64,000 bases of DNA from Methylocystis parvus OBBP (GCF_027571405.1 NZ_CP092968.1:4012008-4076007), one strand, 5' to 3'. Numbered from the stretch's first letter, positions 35,360 through 44,973 are shown. Program-made: numbers and translations. Notes: generated by a model not told the origin, from the letters alone.

Positions 35360-36645
35360 GCGAGACCGCAGCCGCGACGGCGCCGGCGAAGGGCGCAAAA
35401 GCCTTTTCGCGCTTCGAATGGATGGTGGCGCTGCGTTATGTGCGCGCACGCCGCGCCGACGGCTTCGTCTCTGTCATTGCGGGCTTTTCCTTCCTCGGCA
35501 TCATGCTCGGCGTCGCGACGCTGATCGTCGTCACCTCGGTGATGAACGGCTTCCATCGCGAGCTGATGGACAAGATCATGGGCATTAACGGCCACGCCTT
35601 TCTGCAGGCCGTCGAGACGCCCTTCACGGATTGGGACGACGTCTCCGCCAGGACGGAAAAAGTGCAGGGCGTGAAGCTCGCCATTCCCATGGTCGAGGGC
35701 GCCGCCGGCATCTCCACCCAGTTCGGCCAGTCCGGCGTGCTGGTGCGCGGCGTGCGGGAGAAGGACCTCGTCCGCCTGCCGGGCATCGCCGGCAATGTGA
35801 AGATCGGGGCCCTTGCGGGCTTCGACAAAGCGGAGGGGGTCGCCGTGGGCCAGCGCCTCGCCGAAACGCTCGGCGTCACGACCGGCGACAAGGTGAGCCT
35901 CCTCATCGCCAAGGGCGCGCAGACGCCCTTCGGCGTCGCGCCGCGCATCAAGGCCTATACGGTCACGGCGATCTTTTCGATCGGCATGTCGGAATTCGAC
36001 AATGTCTTTGTCTACATGCCGCTTGCCGAGGCGCAGGCTTTCTTCAACAAGGACAATGAGGCGACGGTCATCGAGGTCTTCGTCGACGAGCCCGAGCAGA
36101 TGGACCTGTTCCGCGCGCGCTTTGAAAAGGCGGTGACGCGGCCCGTGATCGTCACCGACTGGCGCCAGCGGAACAAGACCTTCTTCGACACGCTGCAGGT
36201 CGAAAAGAACATCCTCTTCATCATCCTCACGCTCATCGTCATCGTTGCGGCTTTCAACATCATCTCGGGCCTGACGATGCTGGTGAAGGACAAGACGCAG
36301 GACATCGCCATCCTGCGCACGATCGGCGCCTCGCGAGGCGCCGTGCTGCGCGTCTTCCTCATCATCGGCGCGTCGATCGGCGTCGTGGGAACGATTGCGG
36401 GCTTCCTGCTCGGCCTCCTGATCGCGGAAAATCTCGAGACGATCCGCACTGTCCTGAACAAGGCTTTCGACGCCAATCTGTTTCCGGCGGAATTTTATTT
36501 TCTGTCACGGCTTCCGGCGGTCGTCGATACGCGCGAAGTGACGGTCATCGTCGTCATGACGCTCGTCATCGCCGTTCTCGCCTCGATCTTCCCCGCCTGG
36601 AAGGCGGCTTCGCTCGATCCGATCGAAGCGCTGCGGCACGAGTGA
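35356..36645 (+). CDS. lolE: Lipoprotein-releasing ABC transporter permease LolC/LolE
   Basis: The 429-residue inner-membrane protein begins with [20 protein letters not shown] and a first helix with [21 protein letters not shown] large periplasmic domain (about 60-260) is followed by three helices containing [20 protein letters not shown]. The end [19 protein letters not shown] is diagnostic. It extracts outer-membrane lipoproteins to LolA with LolD. Alphaproteobacteria often have this single permease. Overlaps proS; lolD starts 8 bases later. Confidence 0.95.
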   Translation: MSETAAATAPAKGAKAFSRFEWMVALRYVRARRADGFVSVIAGFSFLGIMLGVATLIVVTSVMNGFHRELMDKIMGINGHAFLQAVETPFTDWDDVSARTEKVQGVKLAIPMVEGAAGISTQFGQSGVLVRGVREKDLVRLPGIAGNVKIGALAGFDKAEGVAVGQRLAETLGVTTGDKVSLLIAKGAQTPFGVAPRIKAYTVTAIFSIGMSEFDNVFVYMPLAEAQAFFNKDNEATVIEVFVDEPEQMDLFRARFEKAVTRPVIVTDWRQRNKTFFDTLQVEKNILFIILTLIVIVAAFNIISGLTMLVKDKTQDIAILRTIGASRGAVLRVFLIIGASIGVVGTIAGFLLGLLIAENLETIRTVLNKAFDANLFPAEFYFLSRLPAVVDTREVTVIVVMTLVIAVLASIFPAWKAASLDPIEALRHE

Positions 36646-36652
36646 GAGACGC

Positions 36653-37336
36653 ATGAGCGACGCCGTTCTTGAATTGCGCAACATCGCGCGCCATTACCGC
36701 GAGGGGGCGGCGCGTCTCGACATTCTCGTCGACATCAATCTCTCGATCTATCCCGGGGAGACGGTCGCGCTCGTCGCGCCGTCGGGGGCAGGCAAATCGA
36801 CGCTGCTCCATATCGCCGGTCTGCTGGAGCGCGCCGACGCCGGCGAGACTCTGATCAATTCCGCGCCGACCTCGAAGATGAGCGACGCGGAGCGCACCAA
36901 TCTGCGCCGCGCGACCATCGGCTTCATCTATCAGTTTCACCATCTGCTGCCGGAATTCTCCGCGCTGGAGAACATCGCGCTGCCGCAGATGATCAACGGT
37001 CTCGACCGTCAGGAGGCCGAGGGGAGGGCGCAGCAACTGCTCGATTATCTGCGCCTCGGCGCGCGCGCCTCGCACCGTCCGTCGGAGCTTTCGGGCGGCG
37101 AACAGCAGAGGGTGGCGATCGCCCGCGCCGTCGCTAACGCCCCACATCTGCTCCTCGCCGACGAGCCGACCGGCAATCTGGACCCGCGCACGGCGGAGCA
37201 TGTCTTTGCGACGCTGATGACTCTCGCCCGGCAATCCGGGCTGGCGGCGGTCATCGCCACCCACAATCTTGACCTCGCCGAGCAGATGGATCGACGGGTG
37301 ACTCTGCGAGACGGCCGCATAGAAGAGCTCGCCTAA
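36653..37336 (+). CDS. lolD: Lipoprotein-releasing ABC transporter ATPase LolD
   Basis: The 227-residue ABC ATPase has Walker [13 protein letters not shown], a Q-loop [16 protein letters not shown], signature [14 protein letters not shown] and Walker [12 protein letters not shown]. LolD signatures such as [17 protein letters not shown] are seen. Hydrolyses ATP for lipoprotein release with LolC/E. Followed by a perfect hairpin. Confidence 0.96.
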   Translation: MSDAVLELRNIARHYREGAARLDILVDINLSIYPGETVALVAPSGAGKSTLLHIAGLLERADAGETLINSAPTSKMSDAERTNLRRATIGFIYQFHHLLPEFSALENIALPQMINGLDRQEAEGRAQQLLDYLRLGARASHRPSELSGGEQQRVAIARAVANAPHLLLADEPTGNLDPRTAEHVFATLMTLARQSGLAAVIATHNLDLAEQMDRRVTLRDGRIEELA

Positions 37337-37354
37337 CGACGCCGCTAAATGAAA

Positions 37355-37376
37355 GAAGCCGGGCGAGCCCGGCTTC
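37355..37376. terminator. Bidirectional terminator hairpin between lolD and a convergent gene
   Basis: A perfect 10-bp stem, GAAGCCGGGC and GCCCGGCTTC, around a 2-base loop. On the minus strand it is followed by TTTCATTT. It serves both lolD and the gene at 37421. Confidence 0.7.
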
Positions 37377-37420
37377 GAAAGGCGAGGGCGCCGGCGATGC
37401 GGCGCCGTGCGAATGCCGGA

Positions 37421-37993
37421 TCAGGCGGACTTTTTCTTTTTGTCGACGAACTGGTTCTTATACCAGAGGCCGAAGCCGACCGCGGCCAGCACGCCGAAGA
37501 AGATGGCGATGGTCATGTCCTTCGTGGCGGTGAGACCGACCGAGAAGGGGAAGCGGGCGATATATTCCTTGCTGCCGTCGTCGCTCTTCGCCTTCACAAG
37601 GCCGATATACTTGCCTTCATTCGCGAAATTGTGATCGAAGGTCAGCGTGCCGGTCTTATACTTCTTCGGCGGCGAGAAATATTCGGTGTTCGCCTCGAGA
37701 TTCTCATTGTCGTCCTTCTGGCCGACGTCGCGGAGAACGCGCATTTCGAGGTTCATTTCGCGCAATTCGTCCTGCTGCGCGTCGAGGGTGATGATGGTCG
37801 GGCCGGCGTCCGGAATGTCGTCGCAGAACTGCTCGCGCGACTTGAGAGGCTGATAGCCGGTAAAGCTCATGGTGTCCGGCCCGATCTTCATCAGGCACTG
37901 GCCCTGGTTGGAGCCGACGTCGCCATGCGCATGCGCCTGAGCGACCCAACCGACCGTCGCCAGAGTCATGGCGACGAGAAAGCGCATTTTCAT
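37421..37993 (-). CDS. Exported protein anchored by a C-terminal membrane helix
   Basis: The 190-residue protein has GGGAG seven bases before ATG 37993. A signal peptide ends AHA/HG. The mature domain has His near its N-terminus (HAHGDVGS) and two cysteines (NQGQCLMKIG, REQFCDDIP). It then carries a domain with TIITLDAQQDELREMNLEMR. A C-terminal helix (IAIFFGVLAAVGFGLWY) and a lysine tail KKKK follow. I have seen similar proteins in ammonia- and methane-oxidising Proteobacteria but cannot name the family. It faces the cell exterior side of the inner membrane. Confidence 0.7.
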   Translation of the reverse strand: MKMRFLVAMTLATVGWVAQAHAHGDVGSNQGQCLMKIGPDTMSFTGYQPLKSREQFCDDIPDAGPTIITLDAQQDELREMNLEMRVLRDVGQKDDNENLEANTEYFSPPKKYKTGTLTFDHNFANEGKYIGLVKAKSDDGSKEYIARFPFSVGLTATKDMTIAIFFGVLAAVGFGLWYKNQFVDKKKKSA

Positions 37994-38377
37994 CCTGTTT
38001 CTCCCTCTAAATATTCGTCTGCCGCTTCTTTGCCGAGCGGTTGTCTCGTGTGCCGCCGCGATCGCCAGGCTCCAATAAAGCGCCTCGGCTCGTCCACTCC
38101 CGGAAGGGCGGAGGACGCCAACATTACTTCTCAATTATCTTATATCAATTCAAGAGCGCCTGTCCCGCGACCTTCGGCCACACGCCATGCGCATCTCGCC
38201 AAGACGCGGCCCCGGCGCGCGCCCTCCTCCCAAGCGTTCGAATGCGGCAAGTCGCGCGCATTAACCCTAAGAACGCGAAATCGCGTCGCGCGTCCATTTG
38301 CCTTTACTCAATTCGTCCCTGTTGCGTTAAGCTTTGTTTAACCATCGGCGATACGCCGGTTCAGCCCAGAGGCGAAG
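37994..38377. other. Divergent intergenic region
   Basis: 384 bases between divergent starts. It is AT-rich around 38120-38155 (TTATCTTATATCAATTC) and holds presumed promoters for both neighbours. No gene is seen. Confidence 0.5.
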
Positions 38378-39067
38378 ATGGGACTTGTATCGAGTAAAGA
38401 TTGGTCCGCGTTCACCCCTAGCCCGGCGGGCGTCAGGCTCAACTGGCTGAGAGACAGGGACGCTCTGGTCATCTCCAAGACGCGCGCGGGATTCGACCGC
38501 GCGAGCGTCGACGTCATTTCCGGCGTCCTGCGGGAGATCGAAGGGGGCGCGCACCCCTCGCTCAAATTTCTCGTCTTCGACTTCGCGGAAGGCGGCGCCG
38601 AGGCGACGAGGGCTCCGGAAGGTTTCTCCGACATGGTCTCGGCGAATGCGGAGTTGATCGTCGATACGCCGGTCATCACGATCGCCTGGGCGCGCTCGCT
38701 GATGAACGGTCTCGACTTCGACTTCGCCATGAACTGCTCGGCGCTCGTCGCCGAGACCGGCGCGCGCTTTTCCTTCGCCGGCGAGCCCTTCGACCTGTTC
38801 GGCCTCTACGCCGCCCTGGGCCGGCGCATCGGTTTCGCCAAGGCCGAGCGGCTTGTCGAAAGCGAGCGCCTGCTGTCGGCGGTGGAGGCGAGAGACCTCA
38901 TGCTGGTCAAGGACGTCGTGCCGGAGCAGGCGGCGTTTGAAGGTATTTTGGCCTATCTGACCCAGTTCGAGCGCCGGTACAACGCCTCGCACGCCATTTT
39001 CCGGGCGCAGCGCATGGCCGAGCCGCCGATCGACCGCCGCCCCGTCGACATGGTCGATCGAGGCTAA
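38378..39067 (+). CDS. Divergent crotonase-like (enoyl-CoA hydratase fold) protein
   Basis: The 229-residue protein keeps the crotonase layout: TPVITIAWARSLMNGLDFDF as the oxyanion-hole helix region, ARFSFAGEPFDLFGLYAALG, and a later LLSAVEARDLMLVKDVV. Compared with the RpfF-like protein at 41452, the first catalytic Glu position reads Asp/Phe and the Gly pattern is weakened, so classical activity is doubtful. It is convergent with the GGDEF-EAL gene. Confidence 0.7.
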   Translation: MGLVSSKDWSAFTPSPAGVRLNWLRDRDALVISKTRAGFDRASVDVISGVLREIEGGAHPSLKFLVFDFAEGGAEATRAPEGFSDMVSANAELIVDTPVITIAWARSLMNGLDFDFAMNCSALVAETGARFSFAGEPFDLFGLYAALGRRIGFAKAERLVESERLLSAVEARDLMLVKDVVPEQAAFEGILAYLTQFERRYNASHAIFRAQRMAEPPIDRRPVDMVDRG

Positions 39068-39132
39068 AGGCGGAAGTTGAGAGCGTTCGCGGCGCTCCCT
39101 GGCGCGACGTCCCGCGCGCCAGGGAGACGATC

Positions 39133-41427
39133 TCAGGCCGCGACGTCCTCCAGCCGGGGAGCGTCCGCCCAATTCTCGAGGAGCGGCAGAAGTTCCTCGA
39201 TGGGGCGCGGCTTGCTGTAGAGAAAGCCCTGAATCAGGAAAATGCTTTTGCTCGCCATGAAGGCGAGCTGGGCGTGCGTCTCGACGCCCTCGGCGACGAG
39301 GTCGAGATCGAGATCGCGGGCGAGGGCGGAAATCGCGCTGATGATCGCCTGCGTTTTCGGCGAGTCGATCGCCTGACGGGAGAAGGCCTGATCGATCTTC
39401 ACTTTCCTGACCGGGAACCGGTTGAGATAGCTCAGGCTGCTATAGCCGGTTCCGAAATCGTCCAGCGCGAGGCGCGCTCCGAGAGCCGCGATCGACTTCA
39501 GCTTGGCTTCGACGTCGATCGTATTGGAGATGAGCGCCGACTCGGTGATTTCCAGCTCCAGCCTGTCCGGCGCGAGGCCGGACTCGGCCAGCGCCTCCGA
39601 GATCGTATCGAGGAGGTCGGCCTCCTGAAATTGCAGGGGAGCCAAATTGACCGCAACACGGATATGGGACGGCCAGGCGGTGGCGTCGCGGCAGGCCTGG
39701 CGGAGAACCCAGGCGCCGATTTCGACGATGAGACCGGTCTCCTCGGCGATCGGTATGAATACGCCGGGGGATATCATGCCGCGTTCCGGATGGCGCCAGC
39801 GCAGCAGCGCCTCCATGGCCACGACCAGACCGCGGCGCGAATCCACGATCGGCTGATAAAAGACGCTCAGCTCGTCGCGTCCCAAGGCCTCCCGCAGCTC
39901 GTCCTCGATCTGACGCTTTTTGAGCAGCTCATCCTGCATTTGCGGCGTGTACCAAACCGCCGTGCCGCGCGCGCTCGTCTTCGCCTTGTAGAGCCCGAGG
40001 TCGCTGCATTTCAGCAGGCCGATCGGCGTATTCGCGTCCTTGGGCGCGATGGCGACGCCGATGCTCGCGCCGATCGTGATCCTGTGTCCCTCGATCAGAA
40101 ACGGGCGCCGCATCTCGTTGAGGACGCGGCTCGCCATATCGTCGATCTTCTCCGACGAGGGCGAAGCGCGCATGAGGACGCAGAATTCGTCGCCGCCGAG
40201 GCGCGCGACGAGATCGGGCGTCGGCGCGCATGCGCTGAGACGCGCGCCCACATGGGCGAGGAGCTGGTCGCCGATCACGTGACCGAGCGTGTCGTTGACT
40301 TCCTTGAAACGGTCGAGATCGATATTGAGCAGGGCCAGAGAGCGGTCGCCCTGCCTCAGTTGCGACAGGTCCTCGCCCAGCGTGTCCTGGAACTGGTAGC
40401 GATTGGGCAGACCCGTCAGCTCGTCGAAATGCGCGATGCGCTCGATTTCGCGCAGCGCCCGCTGCTTGGTCGTCACGTCCTCGATGACCGTGATGAAGGC
40501 GCCGCCGTCCGCGCGCTCGCAATGGAAGTCGAAATAGCGGTCGCCGACTTTGTGCATGAAGACGTTGGCATGGGCCATCGCCGCATGGCGCATCCACCTT
40601 TCGGTGAAAAGCGCTGTTTCGGCGGGCGACATGTCGACGCTGCGGCCGATCGCATGAGCCAGCGATTCGAGCTTTATCGGCGTTGTCGCCGCGACGATGC
40701 CGAAAAATTCGACGATACGGCGATTGAGGACCGTAATGTTCAGGTCGGCGTCGCCCATGCAGAGCCCGTGCGTCATGGAGTTCAGCGCGATGCTGAACTT
40801 CTGGCGCTGACGCATGGCGTCGAGCCCGTTGCGCAGAGCGGATTCGAGATGGCCCTGCAGGAATTTGGTCGTCTTGAAGACGGATATCGCGCCGAAAAAG
40901 AGGAAGGCCGAAATCCCCCAGTACCAGGGCGAGAAATTGAAGAAGAGCGTGAAGGCGAGGGGCATGCAGGTGCCCATCACCTGCCAGAAGACGATATTGG
41001 GCCGAGCCGCGTTGCGGGCGGCGAGATTGCCGGTGACGCCGGTCATGATGATCACGCCGTAATAGCCGATCATCTCGTTGTGGTGATAATTGAACAGGAT
41101 CGCCGCCGAGAAGCCGAGCAGCGCCATGAAGACGATCGCGCCGCTCGCATAGAGCATCTCCCACTTGGCCGCCTCGATGCGCCGCTTCTTGATCGGGGCG
41201 CGCTGATGCGCCAGCAGCACTTCGACGCGATAGGCGCCGACGGTCGTCATCAGCGCGACGAGCCCCAGATAAGAAGCGTTGCCGGTGGAGAGCCAGGCGA
41301 TCGTCGGAACGAGAACGCCCGACAATATGCCGGTGATCAGCGTGTGCGTCGTATCGAACAGAGTCTCGACGAGATCCGCGTAGATTTCCGCATCCGCGGA
41401 GGCGTTTGGATTGGTCGAGGCTTTCAT
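39133..41427 (-). CDS. Membrane GGDEF-EAL c-di-GMP protein
   Basis: The 764-residue protein has an N-terminal membrane domain (about 25-185, five to six helices), a PAS-like sensor (about 205-315), GGDEF (about 320-480) and EAL (about 500-750). Catalytic motifs are intact: RLGGDEFCVL in the cyclase, EALLRW, DDFGTGYSSLSYL and LVAEGVET in the phosphodiesterase. It can in principle both make and degrade c-di-GMP. It lies directly downstream of the rpfF-like gene on the same strand (about 24 bases), suggesting an operon linking a fatty-acid signal to c-di-GMP. Confidence 0.93.
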   Translation of the reverse strand: MKASTNPNASADAEIYADLVETLFDTTHTLITGILSGVLVPTIAWLSTGNASYLGLVALMTTVGAYRVEVLLAHQRAPIKKRRIEAAKWEMLYASGAIVFMALLGFSAAILFNYHHNEMIGYYGVIIMTGVTGNLAARNAARPNIVFWQVMGTCMPLAFTLFFNFSPWYWGISAFLFFGAISVFKTTKFLQGHLESALRNGLDAMRQRQKFSIALNSMTHGLCMGDADLNITVLNRRIVEFFGIVAATTPIKLESLAHAIGRSVDMSPAETALFTERWMRHAAMAHANVFMHKVGDRYFDFHCERADGGAFITVIEDVTTKQRALREIERIAHFDELTGLPNRYQFQDTLGEDLSQLRQGDRSLALLNIDLDRFKEVNDTLGHVIGDQLLAHVGARLSACAPTPDLVARLGGDEFCVLMRASPSSEKIDDMASRVLNEMRRPFLIEGHRITIGASIGVAIAPKDANTPIGLLKCSDLGLYKAKTSARGTAVWYTPQMQDELLKKRQIEDELREALGRDELSVFYQPIVDSRRGLVVAMEALLRWRHPERGMISPGVFIPIAEETGLIVEIGAWVLRQACRDATAWPSHIRVAVNLAPLQFQEADLLDTISEALAESGLAPDRLELEITESALISNTIDVEAKLKSIAALGARLALDDFGTGYSSLSYLNRFPVRKVKIDQAFSRQAIDSPKTQAIISAISALARDLDLDLVAEGVETHAQLAFMASKSIFLIQGFLYSKPRPIEELLPLLENWADAPRLEDVAA

Positions 41428-41451
41428 TTGATACGCCTGTCCTCCCTCACG

Positions 41452-42381
41452 TCAGAACGAGTTAGATTCAAAGGAGCGCTCGGCCTTCGCCGCCCTGTCC
41501 GTCGCGCCGATCAGCCGCTTCTGCGCCCGCACGAGACGCTCCATATGCCTCAAATCCCGCTCTTCGATGCGCGCCGAACATTCGGCCCAGAGCTCGGTGA
41601 TGCGAATGAGTTCGTCATGCGTGATCGGATGGCTGCGGCGGCGCGCCTCCGCTATGGCGCGACGGCGACGCCACTTCTTGTCGCCGGTCTCGCGCATCCA
41701 TTCGATCGCGGCCGCGCGCGCGCCGCCCGGGGCCGTGATCTGATCTATGACTTCGAGCTCGAACATTTCCCGCCCCGAATAGGTCTGCCCGCTCATGATA
41801 ATCTGCTGAGTTAGCGCGGAGCCGACCCGGCGGGTGAGCATCGTGACGGCGCCCATTCCGGGAAAGGTGTTGAACGCGACTTCCGGGAGCCCGAACATGG
41901 CGTTTTCTTCGGCGATGATGAAATCGAAGGCAAGCGCCGCCTCGAGCGCGCCGCCCAGACATTGGCCATGCACGGAGCAGAGCGTGACGATCGGAAGGTC
42001 CAGGCTCTGCGAATAGCTGTAGACGAGGTCGACGCAAGCATGCGCGTAAGTGATCAGAGTTGCGAGGTCCTGCCGGCGGATCGCGGCCGCGAAGGTCGCG
42101 AGGTCGCCGCCGAGCGAAAACACGCCGGGCCGCTTGGCGGCCATGACAAGATAGCGAAAAGGGAATTCGCTCGTGCGCCCTGACGCGCAAAGGGCACGCA
42201 GCGAATCGCGTAATTGCAGCAACTCGACGAGCATTTCGAGAGAATAGCACTGAGGCGCGTCTTCCCGGTAGTTCATCCAGATGGACGCCGTTTCGGGATG
42301 ATGCTCGATGTCGAGCGTCTGGAAGCGCCAGTGAGGAAACTCCTTGGGATCCTTGGGGCCGCGGAAGACAATTTCCGTCAT
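41452..42381 (-). CDS. rpfF: RpfF-type DSF synthase (crotonase family)
   Basis: RpfF makes cis-2-unsaturated fatty-acid signals from acyl-ACP using a dehydratase plus thioesterase activity that needs two glutamates. Both appear kept: CLGGALEAAL (E147) and GLPEVAFNTFPGMG (E167), aligning with the known E141 and E161 of Xanthomonas RpfF. GVFSLGGDLATF and YAHACVDLVY are also RpfF-like. ATG 42381 (GAGAG upstream) is chosen over TTG 42411; 309 residues, close to the family length. It sits upstream of the GGDEF-EAL gene. Naming is by motif match. Confidence 0.85.
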   Translation of the reverse strand: MTEIVFRGPKDPKEFPHWRFQTLDIEHHPETASIWMNYREDAPQCYSLEMLVELLQLRDSLRALCASGRTSEFPFRYLVMAAKRPGVFSLGGDLATFAAAIRRQDLATLITYAHACVDLVYSYSQSLDLPIVTLCSVHGQCLGGALEAALAFDFIIAEENAMFGLPEVAFNTFPGMGAVTMLTRRVGSALTQQIIMSGQTYSGREMFELEVIDQITAPGGARAAAIEWMRETGDKKWRRRRAIAEARRRSHPITHDELIRITELWAECSARIEERDLRHMERLVRAQKRLIGATDRAAKAERSFESNSF

Positions 42382-42668
42382 GGAAGTCTCTCGATAAAAA
42401 ATTTGGTGCAAATGCGTTGTCCCGCCGCGCTTGCGTCGAGTGGACGCCCGCCAGAGAAAACTGGTCTCGCAGCGATGATCGGGGTCATGCGTCCGTCCGG
42501 CGCGCGACCAGCGGCGAACGCGAGCGCGCCCGGCTGATCCGCATTACAATCCAAAGTTGTATTTTGGTCTGCAATCGATTATCGGCCGCAAATCTGAAAA
42601 AAAAGGAAAAATCCCCGATGTATTTCAATAGGATGTAGAAGTTGCTTAATTTTCAGTGAGATGTGTCT

Positions 42669-44021
42669 TTAGAATGTCTCGAAGTAAGTCGCGAGGCCCG
42701 CAGCCTCGTGTTCCAGTATGTCGTCGTGAATCGCCCATCTGCCTGGGCTGTCGGCGACGAAGGCGACGTGCTTGGTTTTCCCGGCCGGCACGATCACGCC
42801 GTTTCTCCAATAGGGCTCCCAGCCGTCGTCGAGATCGTGCAGCAGGCGCATCGCATGGCCGTGCACATGCATGGCGAGGGGAACCGCCGATTTGTTGACA
42901 TAGCCGAGCGTCACCGGCGTCCCCTGTTTCACTTTGAAAAGCGGCGGCCCGTCATAACCCTTTGTCTGGACGCCGTTGATCGTCCACCCAGCGCCGTCGC
43001 CCGAGCCCGGCGCGATGACGAGATCGATCTTCTTCGCATTGTTGAGTTTGATTTCCGGCGGAAGCGCCGGGTTTTGAGGCAGGGCGTAGATGAGGCCCCG
43101 CTTTTCCGCCTTCGCGCCCTTCGCGGTCGCGACGAGCAGGTCGCTTTCCACGCCATTGGCGCCGCGCATGAACAGGCGGGCTTTGGCGCCTTCCGCCGCG
43201 GGCATGTCGAAGATGAGTTCGAATCGCGCCCCCGGGGCCACGGGAATGCTCTTGCGCACCGGCTCGAAAGCCTCGCAGGGCTGGCTGTCGATCGCGACGA
43301 CGAAAGGCTGCACGCCGTCGAATGTCAGGATCATGATCCGGGCGTTGGCGAGATTGGCGAGCCGCAGCCTGACGCGGGAATTCGCCTCGAATTCGCGAAC
43401 CGCCGGGGCGGTCTTGCCGTTGACGGCGAGGAGCGGGCCGATTCGCCCGGCGCCGCGCGCCTCTTCCCGATCGCCGAAAGCGCCCTCGACCTTGCCTTGG
43501 GCGTCGAGCCGCCAGTCGTCGAGAACGAGAAGCAGATCGTGATCGACCGGCAGCGGCTCGGCCTCGTCGACGACCAGCAGGCCCTTCAGACCGCGGCTCA
43601 TCAGCTCCGGCGTATGCCCGTAGACGCTCGGCCGGTAGCAGAAGAGCCCCGGCTCGGTCAGTTTGCGGCGGTAATCGAACGCGCCCCCCGGCGCGACAGG
43701 CGCTTGAGTCAGCGGCGCGACGCCGTCCATGGCGCTCTCGCCCCGCAGGCCGTGCCAATGGATCGAGGCGGGCAGGTCGGTCTTGTTCGCCAGCCGGACG
43801 AACAGTTCCTGCCCTTGTTTATAGCGCAGGACGGGGCCGGGAGTTGCGCCGTCAAAACCGAGAATGTCCGTTTCCTTCGCCGCGATCGACGCCTTTCCGG
43901 GCCGGGCCTCGATCAGGCGCGGCCCCATGGGCGACGTCGCGCCGGCGGGCGAGAGGGGCGGGAGCGAAACGAGGCTGGCGGCGACGCCGCTCAGGAAGGC
44001 GCGGCGATTGAGCGGGTGCAT
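42669..44021 (-). CDS. Multicopper-oxidase-like protein with lost copper ligands
   Basis: The 450-residue three-cupredoxin protein has a Tat signal (NRRAFLSGVAAS). The first motif SIHWHGL (H88, H90) and MHVHGH (H385-H389) are present. The second motif reads FCYRPSVYGH where WYHxH is expected. The C-terminal HCHxxxHxxxGM reads IHDDILEHEAAGL, so the type 1 Cys is Asp433, one type 3 His is Asp434, and the axial Met is Leu443. Laccase-type oxidation is therefore unlikely. Periplasmic; may bind copper or act structurally as FtsP/SufI does. Confidence 0.85.
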   Translation of the reverse strand: MHPLNRRAFLSGVAASLVSLPPLSPAGATSPMGPRLIEARPGKASIAAKETDILGFDGATPGPVLRYKQGQELFVRLANKTDLPASIHWHGLRGESAMDGVAPLTQAPVAPGGAFDYRRKLTEPGLFCYRPSVYGHTPELMSRGLKGLLVVDEAEPLPVDHDLLLVLDDWRLDAQGKVEGAFGDREEARGAGRIGPLLAVNGKTAPAVREFEANSRVRLRLANLANARIMILTFDGVQPFVVAIDSQPCEAFEPVRKSIPVAPGARFELIFDMPAAEGAKARLFMRGANGVESDLLVATAKGAKAEKRGLIYALPQNPALPPEIKLNNAKKIDLVIAPGSGDGAGWTINGVQTKGYDGPPLFKVKQGTPVTLGYVNKSAVPLAMHVHGHAMRLLHDLDDGWEPYWRNGVIVPAGKTKHVAFVADSPGRWAIHDDILEHEAAGLATYFETF

Positions 44022-44107
44022 GGGGCGGCGCTCCTGTGGCTTCTCCGGTAAGGCGACCCTATGACCCAGGGCGGCGCTGCGAGCAACTTATCGGGGCGGG
44101 GCGAAGC

Positions 44108-44719
44108 CTATCCGTCCCCCTGCATCTCGCAGGTGAGGGTCGGCTTGCCCGGCATGTCGAGCGTGGCTTCCTTGCCCTTGTTCCAGAACTGGAGTTCGCC
44201 CGTCCCGAATGTCCCGGCGTAGCGCGCGCCGGAAGCCGCGACCGCCTGAGTCAGAACGGCGGCCTTGTCGCGCCAGGCGAGAAACCCCAGCGCCGGGTCG
44301 CTCTTGATGAAAGTGACGGCGAGCGGCCCATCGAATCCCGCGCAGGCGGCTGCAAAGGGTCCGAGGCTGATTCCTTCCGAATCCTTCGTCCGCACGTCGG
44401 CGTATCCCTGCCGAAGGTGGAAAACGCGCTCGACCAGGGTCCTTTGCAGGCAAAGCTTCGCATCCCGGCAGGCCGCGATCGTCTTGCGAAAACTCGCCTG
44501 GCTCAGCGCCAGCATCCGTTTCTGGGCGGACGTCACATGGGACCCGGTCGCGGCGAGGTCTGCGAGGCGCGCCACTTCCTTGTCGAGGGCGGCGAGGGTC
44601 GGGTCTTCGCAGATGAATTTCACCGGCGCTTTGGACGCGCGCGCGCAATCGGCGGGGTCCGCAAGGACGGAGCCGGCCGCAAGGAAAATCGAGAGGAGCG
44701 CCAGGGCCGCTCGCATCAT
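44108..44719 (-). CDS. Exported LprI/MliC-like protein
   Basis: The 203-residue protein has a signal peptide (LALLSIFLAAGSVLA). The N-terminal domain (about 25-100) has PVKFICEDPTLAALDKEVAR and further cysteines, as in LprI/DUF1311. The C-terminal part has SGARYAGTFGTGELQFWNKG and a final LTCEMQGDG, like the MliC lysozyme-inhibitor fold. The two halves together suggest a periplasmic lysozyme inhibitor or envelope protein. GGAG lies about 9 bases before ATG 44719. Confidence 0.75.
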   Translation of the reverse strand: MMRAALALLSIFLAAGSVLADPADCARASKAPVKFICEDPTLAALDKEVARLADLAATGSHVTSAQKRMLALSQASFRKTIAACRDAKLCLQRTLVERVFHLRQGYADVRTKDSEGISLGPFAAACAGFDGPLAVTFIKSDPALGFLAWRDKAAVLTQAVAASGARYAGTFGTGELQFWNKGKEATLDMPGKPTLTCEMQGDG

Positions 44720-44973
44720 GAAAGACGTCTCCGGGTCTGAAGCGGGCGCGGACTGTAACACAACCGTATTTTTTTCGAGCATCCTGCGTCGGCCATGCTA
44801 TAGAGCGGCGCCCGCGCTCGCGGGCGCATGAGCGCTTTTCCGCAAAAGTTGTGGATTTTTGCCGGCCGAAGGCGCTCCAATCTTTTGAGTTGGCGCGTTT
44901 TCTTGCCGCTCGCATCCAATGCGGGCAAAAAGCGCGCTGTGGATTCGCGGCGGCTCTCGATGGGGCCGCGCTC

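Noticed and set aside
39274..41814. 846-codon rightward ORF across the GGDEF-EAL gene
   Set aside because: Arg/Asp/Glu-biased antisense reading typical of high-GC DNA; the leftward frame has intact GGDEF and EAL motifs.
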